Made by a program: the position numbers and the translations under genes. From Aplectana chamaeleonis (Eukaryota; Nematoda; Chromadorea; Rhabditida; Cosmocercidae), in NCBI GenBank assembly GCA_029168955.1, contig JAPDOI010000040.1, positions 744,001 to 808,000 of the forward strand: a DNA stretch of 64,000 bases, written 5' to 3'. The notes beneath the pieces are model-generated. The model ran no database searches and was not told the DNA's origin. It worked only from the letters and a program-made list of their open reading frames with translations. Below are positions 53,173 to 64,000 of the stretch, piece after piece (position 1 is the stretch's first letter; each line of letters begins with the position of its first letter).

Positions 53173-54419
53173 GATGAACCTGCGTAATGACATCGTTAAA
53201 AGAACAGCGAAAACGAGGAGACAGAATGTAATAACAATATCAGAGATTGGGACAAGAACGAAAGTTAAGTGCGCCAGAACCGGGCTACCGTAACCTTAGC
53301 CGTGAAATAAATTGTTTGGAGACGGTTTTTTTTTTCACGAACGAAGCAAGTCACTCGACGGCGACAACCATCATATATTAAAACACAATGACTTTCCTTA
53401 ATATTTCTATTTTATCTGACTCTTCTGGGATTTCTGGTAATGGTAGTAGTTGGAAGGGTCATTCAATAGGCGTACTCAACAATTTCTGTGATTTAGGCTT
53501 CACTTTGCGATAGCATTTGTTATATACATTCTTCAAATTAATTATAGAAACAATCCGTAATATTTGATCACGATTCCGAAGGTCACCGTGCCTGGGGATA
53601 AAAAAAGACGCATTTCGATCGTTACTATGGGCGAAGGCTAAAGCAGAATAGCTAGCGTGAAGATCATGGAAACACCGAAACTCATGAAAAGTACTGAAAG
53701 GAAGCGTAAGAAAAAAAAATGTCGTTATGTGTCCATTCACCGAGCTCTCCATTAGCAAAAAAAAATCCACTATCCGGCGTAGAATGAGTTGTTCCGTCCG
53801 TGGAAAACCGTCAACAAACAATCGGTTTTCCGATCAAGTTTACGGAAGCCCCGTTCGATCGTGTCTAAAAATCACCCATCCCATGCGGGCGGTCGCGTCG
53901 CGGCGAGGCGTTGCAGCGCGTTTTCTCTTCAGGGCAAAGAATTCGCTCGCATGTACCATTCGATATTGCCTCAACTACTCACAGTATAGTGCATATTTTG
54001 AATAAGCGAGTGTACTTACGAACACCGCTGAAACAACACAGAAGAAACAGGATCGTCGCATGGATTTTCGATGTAGACATTTGGTTTTCGAGAAAATAAT
54101 AGCAACTGCAACAAAGGTTTCCTCTGAAAATGGAGGCAACGTTCAAATTTTCAAGCAGGCTCAAGCGGTTGCGGTCCCGAAGAACAATGGTGGGGGATCC
54201 GAAATCCAAAAAAAGTTCAATATTTGAGGGACGTAAAAAAGTTCAACCAAAATTGAAAATTTCGGGTATGCTCTTAAATGTGGAGATAAAGTTCAAATCT
54301 CTTGATTTTTTCCAGTCAGTAGCGTAGTTTTAAATGCAAAAATTACAAAAATAAAGCTAAAATTGACAAAAGTTGACATTTTTTCTTTGAAATTCCGGCT
54401 ATTCCGGTTACCAAGCATA

Positions 54420-54730
54420 CATTGGATCCGACTCACTCATTTTCGGATATCCATCCGAATGAACCTCAAAATCCGAGTGATCCATAATCCGAATCACCAA
54501 AAAAACTTTGAAATCCGAGTGGTCCAAATTCCGAGTCTCCGGAAAAGCGTAATTTTCGGATTAATCCGTAATCAGACTATCCGTTTGGCCTCTTTATCCG
54601 GATGACTCGGATTACCCGATGCTGTTTTTTGAATCTATCCGTTCGAGTCGGATATCCAAGACCTTTGATTTTTGAGTTATCCGAAATCCGAGTACCCGCA
54701 ATTTTTTGATTCGGATCCGATGTATATTAC
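54420..54730. repeat. ATCCGA-rich degenerate repeat
   Basis: Loose repeats of (A/T)ATCCGAGTG(A/G)TCC and inverse forms, similar in style to the TCGAATAATC arrays but with a different core. Confidence 0.55.
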
Positions 54731-55520
54731 CAAGTTACGAACATAGCTGTTTGGACGAATAGGACAACGGTCTGCTGGACCCTGTGTTCAAGTATACAAA
54801 CACGTCTACACTTCGAGATTTTTTAGCAGTAGTGTTATGAAATCAACTGGGCACTATACTACAGCCTTTCGGTTAGATTTTTACTCAAACTTCATTGAGG
54901 AAGATTTCGGGAGCTGAAAACGCATACAAGGACAAATTTCAATTTCTCCGTCGATAACCGTAAATATGAGGTAAATCAAATTTATGTTTACCGGAAAAAG
55001 TAAGGAAATGATAAACTGCATAGGCGCAACCTCTACATGGGTGCAAAAATATTGCTAGGACCATCTCATGTGTTGTCTGAACCGGCTCAGCATTCTCAAA
55101 ATTCATTCAGCCGACGCATGGTTCTGTAACATTGAGCTCGTACTGGAAGAAATCTAAATTCTTTGAGTGATTATTGCGATTCAGCGAGCTCGTTAGTATA
55201 CATCACAATTGAGGAGGTCAATAATACCTAGCAGAAGCATCGTATTCCGTTTTTTTTTTCGCACTCAACCAAAGAGCGTAAGGACGGTCACACTAAGCTA
55301 TGGTACATCGTAATACTCTAGGTAAGCTGACTATACACCGATGGAATTCTCATGACGACGTGAGAGGTATCACTGGCCGGAAGACAGATTCTCGATATTG
55401 TCACGGTTCTCATTCCTCATATTTACCAATGTATCCAGTCGTTTACAGTTTCTTATATAAAGGAACAAGATTCGTGGAATTTGAGCTCTTGTCCAACGAT
55501 AGATTGAGAAAAGCAAGAGA
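54731..55520. other. No gene recognised
   Basis: Interior of the 53.2-55.7 kb inverted repeat; no frame of note. Confidence 0.4.
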
Positions 55521-55799
55521 GAGCACTGCAGCAGCGAGAAAGCGCGCTGCAATACCACGCCGCGACGCGACCGCCCGCATGGGATGGGTGATTTTTAGAC
55601 AAGATCGCCCCGTTCTGGCGCACTTAACTATCGTTCTTGTGAGATCGGGAGCACGTAGAGATATGGAGTATCTATCGGGAAGATAACATTATGACCAACA
55701 AAATGGTGACAATTGTGACAATTAATTGACGAGAAATAGGTACATACAAGACGGGTCAATCGAGGATTTTTCGAAACGTTGTCAAAAGGGGCGGCGGCC

Positions 55800-56232
55800 A
55801 GATGGTACGCCGCGCGCGGCGGGAAGTATGCGTTGCGTGTTGCGTCGCGGCGTACCACCTAGCGTTGATTGGGTCATTTCCCTCCAACGAGATGTTTGGA
55901 AACTCGCCTACCTCTCAAATGATAGGATGAGTGCTAGATGTTAACAGAAATGAGGTGCCTAAATAACCAAGATCTATGGGTAACTGGAGAATGACTTCTT
56001 TTGCCACCTAACTTCCGTGAACATGGTTAGTTGTAAAGGAGATTACTAAGAATTCTATATTTCTGGGTTATATACAAGAAGATGGAATGCCCTAGCATCC
56101 AGAGACGGTTACTAAGCTGTGATGCAGTCCTATTATTTCTGTTGACTCCGCTATACAACGATGAATCGACGGTGGTACGCCGCTACGCAACACGCGTCGC
56201 GTGTCCTCGCCGCGCGCGGCGTACCATCCTTC
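55800..56232. repeat. GGTACGCCGCGCGCGGCG inverted repeat
   Basis: Arms of about 60 bp (55,800-55,862 and 56,172-56,232) with very GC-rich, locally palindromic cores, around a 300-bp spacer. Confidence 0.7.
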
Positions 56233-56344
56233 CCGCACCCTGTCAAAAGACGTAATATTCTACGTATAGCCTAGAAAACCTATTTCTCCCGGCGCTCGCC
56301 CGGCAACGCGCTTCGAGGACAGCATGATTCGAGCGCGCTGATTA

Positions 56345-56785
56345 TGTATGATCGATCCCCGGTCAAGAGATCGCCGCGTCGAACACCCGTGGCACGCACG
56401 CAAGCGAGGAGGCAATGATACCATCACTACTGTGCTTATCTGGGCCAAATTCCGGTCCGCAATTGCGTCTCGACACGCTTTGCGGCCGCTCGCGCTCGGG
56501 TCAGTCGGGTTTCCAGCGCCAAAGCCGAATCGATGTGGCTTTTTTAAACAATGTCCTCCAATTTTTCTGAATTCCGAGTTTCCAAAACCCACCTAGAGTC
56601 AGCAGATCGGCGGTTGTGGCGCTGGAAGCTCTTCTGACTCAGGAGCGTGAGGCCGCAAAGCGTGTCGAGACGCAATTGCGGACCGGAATTTGGCCCAGAT
56701 AAGCACAGTACCTCCTCGCTTGCATGCGTGCCACTTGTGTTCGAAGCGGCGATCTCTCGGCCAGTGATCGACGATAATAGCGGAC
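56345..56785. repeat. Inverted repeat interrupted at its centre by MITE B
   Basis: GAGATCGCCGCGTCGAACAC and AAGCGAGGAGG at the left pair with their inverse at 56,711-56,760. MITE B copy 2 sits between the arms. Confidence 0.7.
56430..56708. mobile_element. TA-type MITE B, copy 2 (279 bp)
   Basis: Same ends and exact length as 15,329-15,607, flanked by TA (56428-56429 and 56709-56710). Confidence 0.9.
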
Positions 56786-56789
56786 GAAT

Positions 56790-57205
56790 TTATAAACGCA
56801 TAAATGGCAGGTACGACCAGATGCATACGCAAATTGTAAAAAATGTTAGTAATATGCATACACGCATAATATCAGAGTATTTTCCGTCATTTCGTGACTT
56901 GGGCATTGCGACAAAATTCTGCGGGCACTGCGCAGTGGTCATGCCTTCTGTAGAATAAAGTCAAACTGACATCAGCGGTGTAAGAGTACAACTGAGAAAT
57001 AATTAACCAAAATAGGCCGATTAGCTGATTTTCAAAAGATTTTGACAAATTTGATTCAAAGCTTCCCATTGAAGATAATTTTTTTTGAGGGGGGGGAACG
57101 CGACACTTGAGAACGGAGTTCTCGGAAATACCATTTTAAAAACCAATCCTTCAGAATTATTGGGTGCGCCCACCTATAATCTAGGGTCCTCTTATCGAGT
57201 TAAAA
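56790..57205. other. No gene recognised
   Basis: AT-rich with a G-run near 57,090. No terminal repeats or coding signal seen. Confidence 0.4.
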
Positions 57206-57207
57206 TA

Positions 57208-57409
57208 TAGTGGAGTCCAACAAGAGTGTCTCATTTACTTATCAATGAGAAGCGGTCGTCTGGGGATCAAAGTGCATGAATCTCATACCAGCACGCTCGA
57301 TACCGATTGAGCGAGAGCGGTTGTGCTGCAACGAGTTTCATGTTCATTGATCTCCGATCGACCGCTTCTCATTGATAAGTAAGTGAGACACTCTTGGTGG
57401 ACTCCACTA
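57208..57409. mobile_element. TA-type foldback MITE, 202 bp
   Basis: TAGTGGAGTCC and its inverse GGACTCCACTA form the ends, arms of about 65 bp containing CTTATCAATGAGAAGCGGTC, TA flanks at 57206-57207 and 57410-57411. Confidence 0.85.
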
Positions 57410-57599
57410 TAGATTACGGGTCTATGTGGGTGTATGGTAGTTCGGCTAGAGTCTCACAAGGGAACTCTCATTGGTCAAAGCGGCTAATCCAAATGAAGTG
57501 TACTTTCTGGACGTAGAGTCCGAACATGCCTTTCGCGGCTGAGTAAAATGAGTACCGTAATCTTTGCCGTAAAATTAAAGGTTTCGTGGTGGTTGATTG

Positions 57600-58200
57600 C
57601 GGACCAAGTCGGGTAATCGACGGCTACACGCGTACAGTGCTCCGACACTGGCAGCTGACTCCTACAGGAGAAAACGACGATCGCGGTCTCCTACAGGAGC
57701 TGTTTTGTACTGTGGGTGACCGAACTAGAGAGAAGCGATCTCCTATGGGATACGCTGCTGCACCGCTTCTCTTGGGTCACCTATACCACAAAACAACTCC
57801 GGTAGTTGACCAGGGGAAAAACGATTGGGCCGACCAAGTTCACACGGGCGCCCCCGTCATTGATTGACGTGCTTTGGAGCTTCATGGTAGGTGAGGAAGG
57901 AACGGTCTGTGGATTGATCCTCTAACGTAATCTTTGCTGCTGACAACATTGTTAGCCCGAAATTCATGCATCAAGTTTGAGCAAAACAAAAACTAGGTGG
58001 GTTTGGCTTGATTCTTGCAAATGTTATTTGAAAATCCCTCCAAAATGATATTTCGTTATACTTCAGTGCAATTTCCGGTCTGATACAGAAGAAAAACAGG
58101 ACTCCTGTAGGAGAAAAAACAGGAGTCCTATAGCTGATGGGGCTAGGACTCCCAGCGGACTCCTGTGGGAGACCGCTGTCAGTGTCGGAGCGCTTCCGTT
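57600..58200. repeat. CTCCTACAGGAG-rich inverted repeat
   Basis: GTGCTCCGACACTGGCAGC and GGTCTCCTACAGGAG at 57,638-57,700 pair with the inverse at 58,145-58,197. The palindromic 12-mer CTCCTACAGGAG or near variants occurs at least four times. A fragment of repeat D lies just before, at 57,490-57,540. Confidence 0.6.
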
Positions 58201-58304
58201 ACTCAACGTCCAACTATTTTGATGCAACACCAAGTTCGCAGCATAGTAGGAGACTCCTTGAAACAATGTCGGTGATAAAGAAGAATAAATTCAAGGAGGA
58301 CAGG

Positions 58305-58482
58305 GTGCATTCTATGAATGTTCCAACGACATCATGGGAGGACAAATAGCTTTTCCTTGTTCAAATTTGCTTCCCATGGCTAATGATTATAACTGTAAAT
58401 TGCTTCCACGTGGCCGTGGCTACTTTTCCATGGAAGCATTTCGCCATGGGAATGTTCTTGGAACGCACCCCGGCAACATCTA
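58305..58482. repeat. Dispersed foldback F, copy 2
   Basis: Shares ends (GGGTGCATTCTATGAATGTT, and inverse of GGAATGTTCTTGGAACGCAC) and internal TTTGCTTCCCATGGCTAATG with 24,615-24,795. Confidence 0.65.
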
Positions 58483-59580
58483 TTCGATTGTATATTCACT
58501 CTTACGGGTGATCTGCTTTGCATATCTAAGCGTGTATCTACACTCCATGAAATCTTTAGTCGAGAAAAGAATGCTAGTGTTGCCCTTCAAACTAAAAACC
58601 TAACAGGTGAAAACGTTTCCGCCGGTATAAAGTAATATGAACTCTACAGAACTTTTCTCGGAATCTCGATCTTTGACAAAATAAACGGAAGAAGCACACA
58701 GTGATTCACCAGCATGGTACTTTTCAGAAACAGCCTTTCTGTGGGTATTGAGGATCACACTCTCATTTTGCTCCAAGGCATTTGAAAAGTCAGACTCCTC
58801 AGATATTGTTTCCGATTCTCTCTTCCATGAAGTACTTCGGTAGGAATAGAAAAATATCCCCAGCTGTAATAATATAGTCGTTTACACCGAAGGAAAGACG
58901 ATTGCCCAATTGCGTAGTTCACATCCCACCCCATTCATTCCGAGCTGAGCTGTGAAAATCTTTTTTTTTTCGTAAATTGAGAAGCTGCGCCAACCAACCA
59001 CGTCAGATTTTTCAATGTTCAGGAACTCCAAATATTTCCCTACCCGAAATTTTTCGCTTTTGACACACATTAAAAGCAGTCTTTACAGTGACGAAATTGT
59101 CGGTTTTTTATAGCAAAAACGCAAGCTTTGTCCCTCTTAGAAGAGTAAGAACGGAAGTACGTCGAAAAAAGGTCAGGAAGTAGGTGAGAATCTCCTGGAC
59201 TAGCCGCCCCCTTGGCTCACCTCGTCCATGTCAGATAACAGCTGTCCGGCGTAGGTTTCACCAGTGGAACAGTTGCCGAATTTGGAACTTTTTCTCGTGA
59301 AAAATTCTAACCTCAACGCGTGCCCATTGACCCATCCTGTTTTCAAAAAATTTCCGGTTCAAGAAACAGAAAACAAAGTCACTCATTACCTTAGAATTTT
59401 GAATCGCAAAACCATTTCCGACGTTAGGTTTGACGCTTTGTCCTTCTCTGGCAAACGGGGCAGCAGGAAGGAACGCGCAGGGCAGGTTCACGGTTCGGGC
59501 CCCACCCTTGATAGTGGAAAAGGGGCGTGTTTGGGGCGGATCCTCCGTCCGTGCTCCGTCCGTTCAAAGCAGTACACTTC
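58483..59580. other. No gene recognised
   Basis: Several short frames, none with known domains. Confidence 0.35.
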
Positions 59581-59582
59581 AG

Positions 59583-59738
59583 GGAAAACCAGCCACTTCC
59601 AGTCCGAGGGAAAGGCAGGTGGCTAGCCTTGCACGGGCGGTGACCGGCCTTGCTATGCACGGAAACCAGCCACTTCAGTCCGAGGAAAGGCAGGTGGCTA
59701 GCCTTGCACTGGGCGGTGACCGGCCTTGCTAGGGCCAC
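59583..59738. repeat. Tandem duplication, two 78-bp units
   Basis: GGAAAACCAGCCACTTCCAG...GGTGACCGGCCTTGCT occurs twice in a row with only a few indels. Confidence 0.9.
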
Positions 59739-59760
59739 TCGTCCACCTGACACTACGCCC

Positions 59761-59961
59761 TTACTGCCGCAAATTTTCATATTCACCCTTCATCCTGCCT
59801 AATACGCCCTTGAAAGCGATTTCTCCAACACCCGTACTGTCAAAAATTCTTTTAGCGGTCTCACCCAAGACCAGGTTGAAGCAGAGCAGCCTTTTGAATT
59901 CGCCGTAAATCCAAAATCGCTCCATTACAACATGGCCCTTGAGTGAGCCGGCTAAAGAATT
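59761..59961 (-). CDS. Possible terminal exon, unknown protein
   Basis: On the minus strand a good acceptor (TTATGTGTTGCTCCAG) precedes 66 open codons ending in TAA. The peptide (NSLAGSLKGHVVMERFWIYG, then GEIAFKGVLGRMKGEYENLR) has ordinary protein composition. The first 15 residues faintly recall the GTxAGQxVMxGF box of NRAMP transporters, but the rest does not follow, so I do not assign it. Confidence 0.28.
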   Translation of the reverse strand, partial: NSLAGSLKGHVVMERFWIYGEFKRLLCFNLVLGETAKRIFDSTGVGEIAFKGVLGRMKGEYENLRQ

Positions 59962-60465
59962 CTGGAGCAACACATAATAAAAACTACAAGTAATAACAAA
60001 TGCAAATTTATTGCTCGAAATCACTTCTACAATAGAGGTTTAACGTGTAAGCAAAAAGCCTTTGAAGGCACTTCGAGATGATGTAGTGTTTGAGATGCGA
60101 AAAAAACGGTGCTACGGCAAACGCAATCAAGACTATAGACTATGTCAGAACACTACAACACAATATATGCATGACGACCACAAGGTTCACAAAGTCTAAA
60201 AGGTTAGTTTCAATATCCATGAGATTGGTTTAGAGGTGATCGGGTTCTGAATGATGAGCAGATAAAGCGATATGAAACTACGGAATGACACTGGAATAAA
60301 AATGAGATAAATCGGATTTAGAGCATCTTCATCGAACCGTAGGCAGAGTACCGGGGGCAGAACAAGAAAAACAAAATTCAAAAGCATATGAAACGCAAAA
60401 AAATACAAAAAAACTCTCAGATATTTCGGGAAAACTACTTGTGGTAAGCAGTAAGTAACTTGAAC
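59962..60465. other. Intergenic or intronic; one membrane-like frame
   Basis: A minus-strand frame at 60,196-60,408 encodes two hydrophobic segments around LRFDEDALNPIYLIFIPV, a pattern loosely like small TMEM60/TMEM185-type proteins. There is no supporting exon structure, so it stays unassigned. Confidence 0.25.
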
Positions 60466-60611
60466 GTCTCAAGTTACTTACTCATAATATGAAAGTCACA
60501 TACACAATGTGGTAAGCAAGTTACTCGAGGCGACCCTGTGAAAACCCCTCGGGTAAGTTACTCACCACATCGTGTATGTGACTTGTCTGCTATGAGTAAG
60601 TAACTTGAGAC
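60466..60611. repeat. Palindromic element, 146 bp
   Basis: GTCTCAAGTTACTTACTCAT and its inverse form the ends, with GTCACATACACAATGTGG-type inner arms. No clear TSD. Confidence 0.8.
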
Positions 60612-61268
60612 ATACAAGGATTGCTCACTGAATATCGCAACTCATATTCCCAAAATGGTCTGAGCTCGACGTCCGATCGACGGGACTCTAAGCCGGGTTT
60701 CCGATGACTCCGACAAGGCAAGATGGCGGCGCGTCCACATCGTTGATCACACGTTTCTAAAAACCATCACATAGAACAGTCTAAAACCAATTACTTAAGA
60801 AGTTATTTGAGATAAAACTCACCTTAATTGGGACAAGCGTTCCATCTCTTTCCACGTACAAACGGACATCAGACTAAACTACAAACGGACATCAGACTAA
60901 TAACTTTGTCCGACTTCTTACCTGAAACATTCTCTCTTACCTAAAACCACTTATCATGTTCATGTGAATCTTGCTTGCATGTAACAACTAACCTCCAGTT
61001 TTTTGTAGCTCCACAAGTAACGGAGAACTTGTGCAGCACGTAGCCTATCCTCCACGATCTAAACATCCAACACCTCTCCAGCCGGCATCAGTCTGCAGGA
61101 AAGCATTCTGGAAATAGTCAACGACAAGCTCGCAATCACGCCAGTTTTCAGACATGAGAAATGGAAATGCGGTGTAACACGATAAAACTCCAGAAGTTAC
61201 GAAAACGGAGTTAAACATTAAACAAAATTTCTGAACAGTACATGTAAGGTCTGCCCGAATGATAAGGT
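60612..61268. other. No gene recognised
   Basis: A 24-bp stretch (ACAAACGGACATCAGACTAA plus four) is duplicated near 60,857-60,905. No coding signal. Confidence 0.4.
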
Positions 61269-61366
61269 CCGCCCAAGCGGTCGGCGTGTGTGTTGAACGG
61301 TCGTCACGTAGTCCAACAAATGCCCTCTCGACTTCCATTCGACACGCACGCCGACCGCCTGGGCAG
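61267..61366. repeat. Short inverted repeat
   Basis: CCGCCCAAGCGGTCGGCGTG and its inverse CACGCCGACCGCCTGGGCAG face each other across about 40 bp. Confidence 0.75.
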
Positions 61367-62365
61367 ACACTCTCATTCAGACAGACTTTAATTCACAACA
61401 TTTTTGAAATTCCCTCATTCAGACATTCACAAAATTTCTGAAATTCCGAAATATTTGGCAAAAGGTTATGAGAATTTCGATGAGTGGGAAATATTTTCAG
61501 TTATGCAACACCAAACATTTCAAACTCGCGTAAACCCGGATGAAGAGATCAACGAGCAGAAAACAGCAAATCAGGAGTGAGATTTCAATTTTTAGTGGCA
61601 AAATATCTTCAAAATGTTCTGCCAAGCTGGGAAAACGAATTCAAAAAGGATGTGAAAAATTCTCCATGCTGCAAACGGATTTTCTGAGAAAGACTTCTTA
61701 AAATCGTAAACAGTAACCGTGAGAATTCAAAAAAAGCGTAGCCCTGACGTTTTTCTAGCGCCTCTTTACGGAGGGGATAAGGAGAGCACATATTAGTTAG
61801 AAATCAAACAAAATTCATGAAAAATAAAAAATAATGAAAAAGCGGCCGGAAGCCGCCTGGTTGAATTCTGACCGATCGATGCTGTCGACAGGTCCATTGC
61901 GCGAAAGCGGCATTTGAATTCGACCAATAGCAGACGAGGAGGTGGAGCGTTTGCGTCGATCCTCGCGCTGCAGGTCCAAGGGCGGACATCTCCGAGCTCG
62001 CTCGCTCGCAGGACCAAGGGCGGATATCTGTCCCCGCCCAGTCTCCGCCCACTTCCGCAGCTGACCAATCAGATTTTCACGGCAGCAAGCCCGGCGCTCT
62101 AGCCTTGCTGCTGAACCTTCGGAGGGTGGGATTAGAGGCGGACCTACCGCCCTTGCTGCTACCCCGTTTGCCAGAGTTAGTCCCCGAACAGGCGTAATTA
62201 AATATTACAGAGGTTTCTTGAAACAGTTTTCCTCCGGTATATTAGAGCTTCATGGGGACTTTTCCTTATAAACCACTTCCTTCTGGTAGTGTGGTGGTAC
62301 ACAAAAACTTCGAAAACTAAAAAACGGTATTTTACCGTGAGCACTGCCTTCAATAGTCAAAGTAG
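61367..62365. other. No gene recognised
   Basis: Contains GC-rich patches at 61,840-62,160 without a convincing frame. Confidence 0.35.
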
Positions 62366-62514
62366 CCGCAAAGAGCTCCACGTTTCAACTCCGCCAGTAG
62401 CGTGCGGCCGTGCTGCCTGCCTTTCACCACTGCATTGACGTTCTTCCTCACAAATGTTGCTGTGGAAAGCGTGGAGCTCAGCGGCGGAGTTTGAAATGCA
62501 GAGCTCTTTGCAAG
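62366..62514. repeat. Inverted repeat, about 145 bp
   Basis: GCAAAGAGCTCCACGTTTCA with ACTCCGCC at the left, and the inverse (GGCGGAGTTTGAAATGCAGA, GCTCTTTGC) at the right. Confidence 0.75.
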
Positions 62515-63282
62515 TGTTTCAGGCATTAATTACTCGCTAGCATAATTATTGTTCTGCAGATGCCGCAAATACGTGGCGGCTTTAGGGTGAGACAGTTTTG
62601 ATTTTTCCTCTAATAATACTGTGATAATGTCATCGAAAAGAGGCACCTGGTCTGATGTGAGTGGAAACTCTCAGTGGAAAATAAATCGCGCATCAAAAGT
62701 ATAGAAAAAATGAATTTCTTGGTTTCGCACCTATTTCCACCTTGCGATACACATTGGATGCCAAGTTCAGTTCTGCGTCTGAAAAAAACCCCATTAGACA
62801 AGAACCTAGGGCTTCAGGAAGGGAGAAAATTTCAATTTTTTTCTTGAAAAAAAATGCAACGGTAGGACCGCGTGATAATTGAAGGAAAATGCGATGGAAA
62901 CAAATTTCTCTCAAATTACATAAAACATTCGTGAATTGCTGAGAGTGTCAGTGTGTTGTCCTCGATACGAGATCATCTGGGAGGCTCGATTTGGCATCTG
63001 CGCAATCCAGCTTCGCGTAATGTTCTTGACAATGTCGGCCTCTGCAGCAAATTTAGCCGGGACGGTGATCAAGGTCCTTCCTTGCATGTGGATTCGCTTG
63101 ATCAGACTCTTTCAGAAGTTTGCTATCTTGGTATTATCAGATAAGGCGCTGAGCAAAGTGGCATCGCGGCGCGACCTTATGATGCGTCAATTAGAGGATA
63201 CCTTCAACCTCAATCAATTGATGAATAGCACTCAGTGTTCCGCTTGCTGTCAAAACGCAATTCTTTTCTTCAATCCACTCTG
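62515..63282. other. No gene assigned
   Basis: A plus frame from about 62,953 reads VDSLDQTLSEVCYLG, which could be a scrap of an RTE-like RT thumb, but it is too short and broken to call. Confidence 0.25.
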
Positions 63283-63952
63283 CCAACGCGTAGCTAGATG
63301 CCTCGGAGGGCGCGGCCTGAAACGCCGCCCCATTCCATGTAGCGAGAATTCAAGGGTTTTAGCTACGATAGCTAAAACCCGCATATTCTTGTGTCGTTCG
63401 AACCACTGTTCTCTCTGACACTAAACCCGTATATTCTCGCTATAATTTTGTAGCGAGAATCTACGGATTTCGCGATAGCCTGTGTTGAATTCAATCTCAA
63501 ACCCGCGCTGGCTACGCGGAACGCAGGGATGCCGTTCAAACAGTGTTGGCCCAGTCAACCCACAGATAACTTGACACTCTGTGAGTATTCGTGCAGGGTG
63601 ACCCCGTGTCGCTCTCTGCAAGACCTTGCAAGGGATAATTTTGGCCGCTGGTATGCTGCAGGCCGTGGGGAAGAAACGGCGATGCGCTCGATCGCAGCGG
63701 GGATCGTCTTTCTAGTACAGATCAAGACTGGGTGGGTCGATCGACCGTGCGCTGCAACGAGAATAAGCGTAGAATATGCGGGTGCTGTAGCGAGAATTCA
63801 CGAGGAATATGCGGGCGCTGTAGCGAAAATTTCACCAACTGAGGCTAAACTTTCCGTAATTTACGTAAATTCTCGGGTCAAAATTAGACTAGATGCCTCC
63901 GAAACCCTGGGCATCTCTGGTTTCCGTGTGAGGCATCTAGCTACGCGTTAGC
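63283..63952. mobile_element. TIR foldback, about 670 bp
   Basis: AACGCGTAGCTAGATGCCTC near 63,283 and the inverse GAGGCATCTAGCTACGCGTT near 63,952 form the ends. Internal TAGCGAGAATTC motifs recur four or more times. TSD not determined. Confidence 0.65.
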
Positions 63953-64000
63953 GGAGCACTTCGTAGTGCTGAATTCCGTTCGAACCATCGAGATGTGACT

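Larger units (their letters stand above)
53243..55660. repeat. Inverted repeat pair enclosing about 2.4 kb
   Basis: ACAAGAACGAAAGTTAAGTG and GCGCCAGAAC at 53,250-53,280, and GTCTAAAAATCACCCATCCC with CATGCGGGCGGTCGCGTCGC at 53,860-53,905, are collinear in inverse at 55,530-55,650, where they are contiguous. About 560 bp therefore interrupts the left arm. It is probably a long-TIR element with a later insertion. Confidence 0.6.

Noticed and set aside
59761..59961. NRAMP-type transporter exon
   Set aside because: Only about 15 residues resemble the GTxAGQxVMxGF box; the following residues lack the transporter pattern.
62936..63418. RTE-like reverse transcriptase fragment or 160-codon gene
   Set aside because: Only VDSLDQTLSEVCYLG suggests an RT thumb; no RT motif or end structure is present and frames are short.

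Overview
This window is eukaryotic, repeat-dominated DNA, almost certainly from a nematode. The strongest evidence is a processed retrocopy at 30,284-30,929. It begins with 20 nt identical to the nematode SL1 spliced leader, continues into an intronless NDUFB9 (complex I) coding sequence, and ends with AATAAA and an A-tract. The RTE-type retrotransposon at 26,886-30,176 looks like those I know from strongylid/rhabditid worms (recollection, not a search). I see no prokaryotic operons, CRISPR or rRNA.

Host coding sequence is sparse. Two exons on the minus strand (10,002-10,104 and 10,172-10,267), with good splice sites and compatible phases, encode part of the BAR domain of a GRAF/oligophrenin-type RhoGAP. 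The 3' intron of that gene holds the nested elements at roughly 1-9,820. Weak exon-like stretches lie at 14,896-15,156, 59,761-59,961 and 60,196-60,408 (minus).

The rest is a stratigraphy of mobile elements, many bounded exactly by target-site duplications (TSDs). (i) 0.6-9.8 kb: a Penelope-like element (RT plus GIY-YIG) with a partial upstream copy. It is interrupted by an 8-bp-TSD DNA element (4,674-9,792), which is itself interrupted by a full-length APE-type non-LTR element (A1). (ii) 11.4-16.1 kb: a 5'-truncated CR1-type element and TA-type MITEs. (iii) 17.2-20.1 kb: an 8-bp-TSD element with 41-bp satellite arrays at both ends, followed by a young 5'-truncated non-LTR copy (A2) with an intact ORF. 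(iv) 25.0-39.7 kb: one old non-LTR element (A3) carrying an RTE element with an inverted 5' half, the SL1-NDUFB9 retrocopy, a full-length antisense sibling (A4), and a TA-MITE that contains a hAT-like element, which in turn contains another non-LTR fragment (A5) with two further insertions. (v) 39.8-46.6 kb: long foldbacks and minisatellites. (vi) 46.7-50.9 kb: two near-identical 1.13-kb TIR elements in opposite orientation whose 9-bp TSDs are swapped, showing that the 1.86 kb between them was inverted by recombination. (vii) 50.9-64 kb: foldback MITEs and unannotatable DNA.

The non-LTR family A encodes a conserved 2A-like motif (G-V/I-E-x-N-P-G-P) behind a hydrophobic segment and directly before a PHD-like zinc finger, ahead of the APE endonuclease and RT. 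That arrangement is the most interesting candidate protein system here. Most elements are decayed; the intact ORFs are A2's RT region and the NDUFB9 retrocopy.
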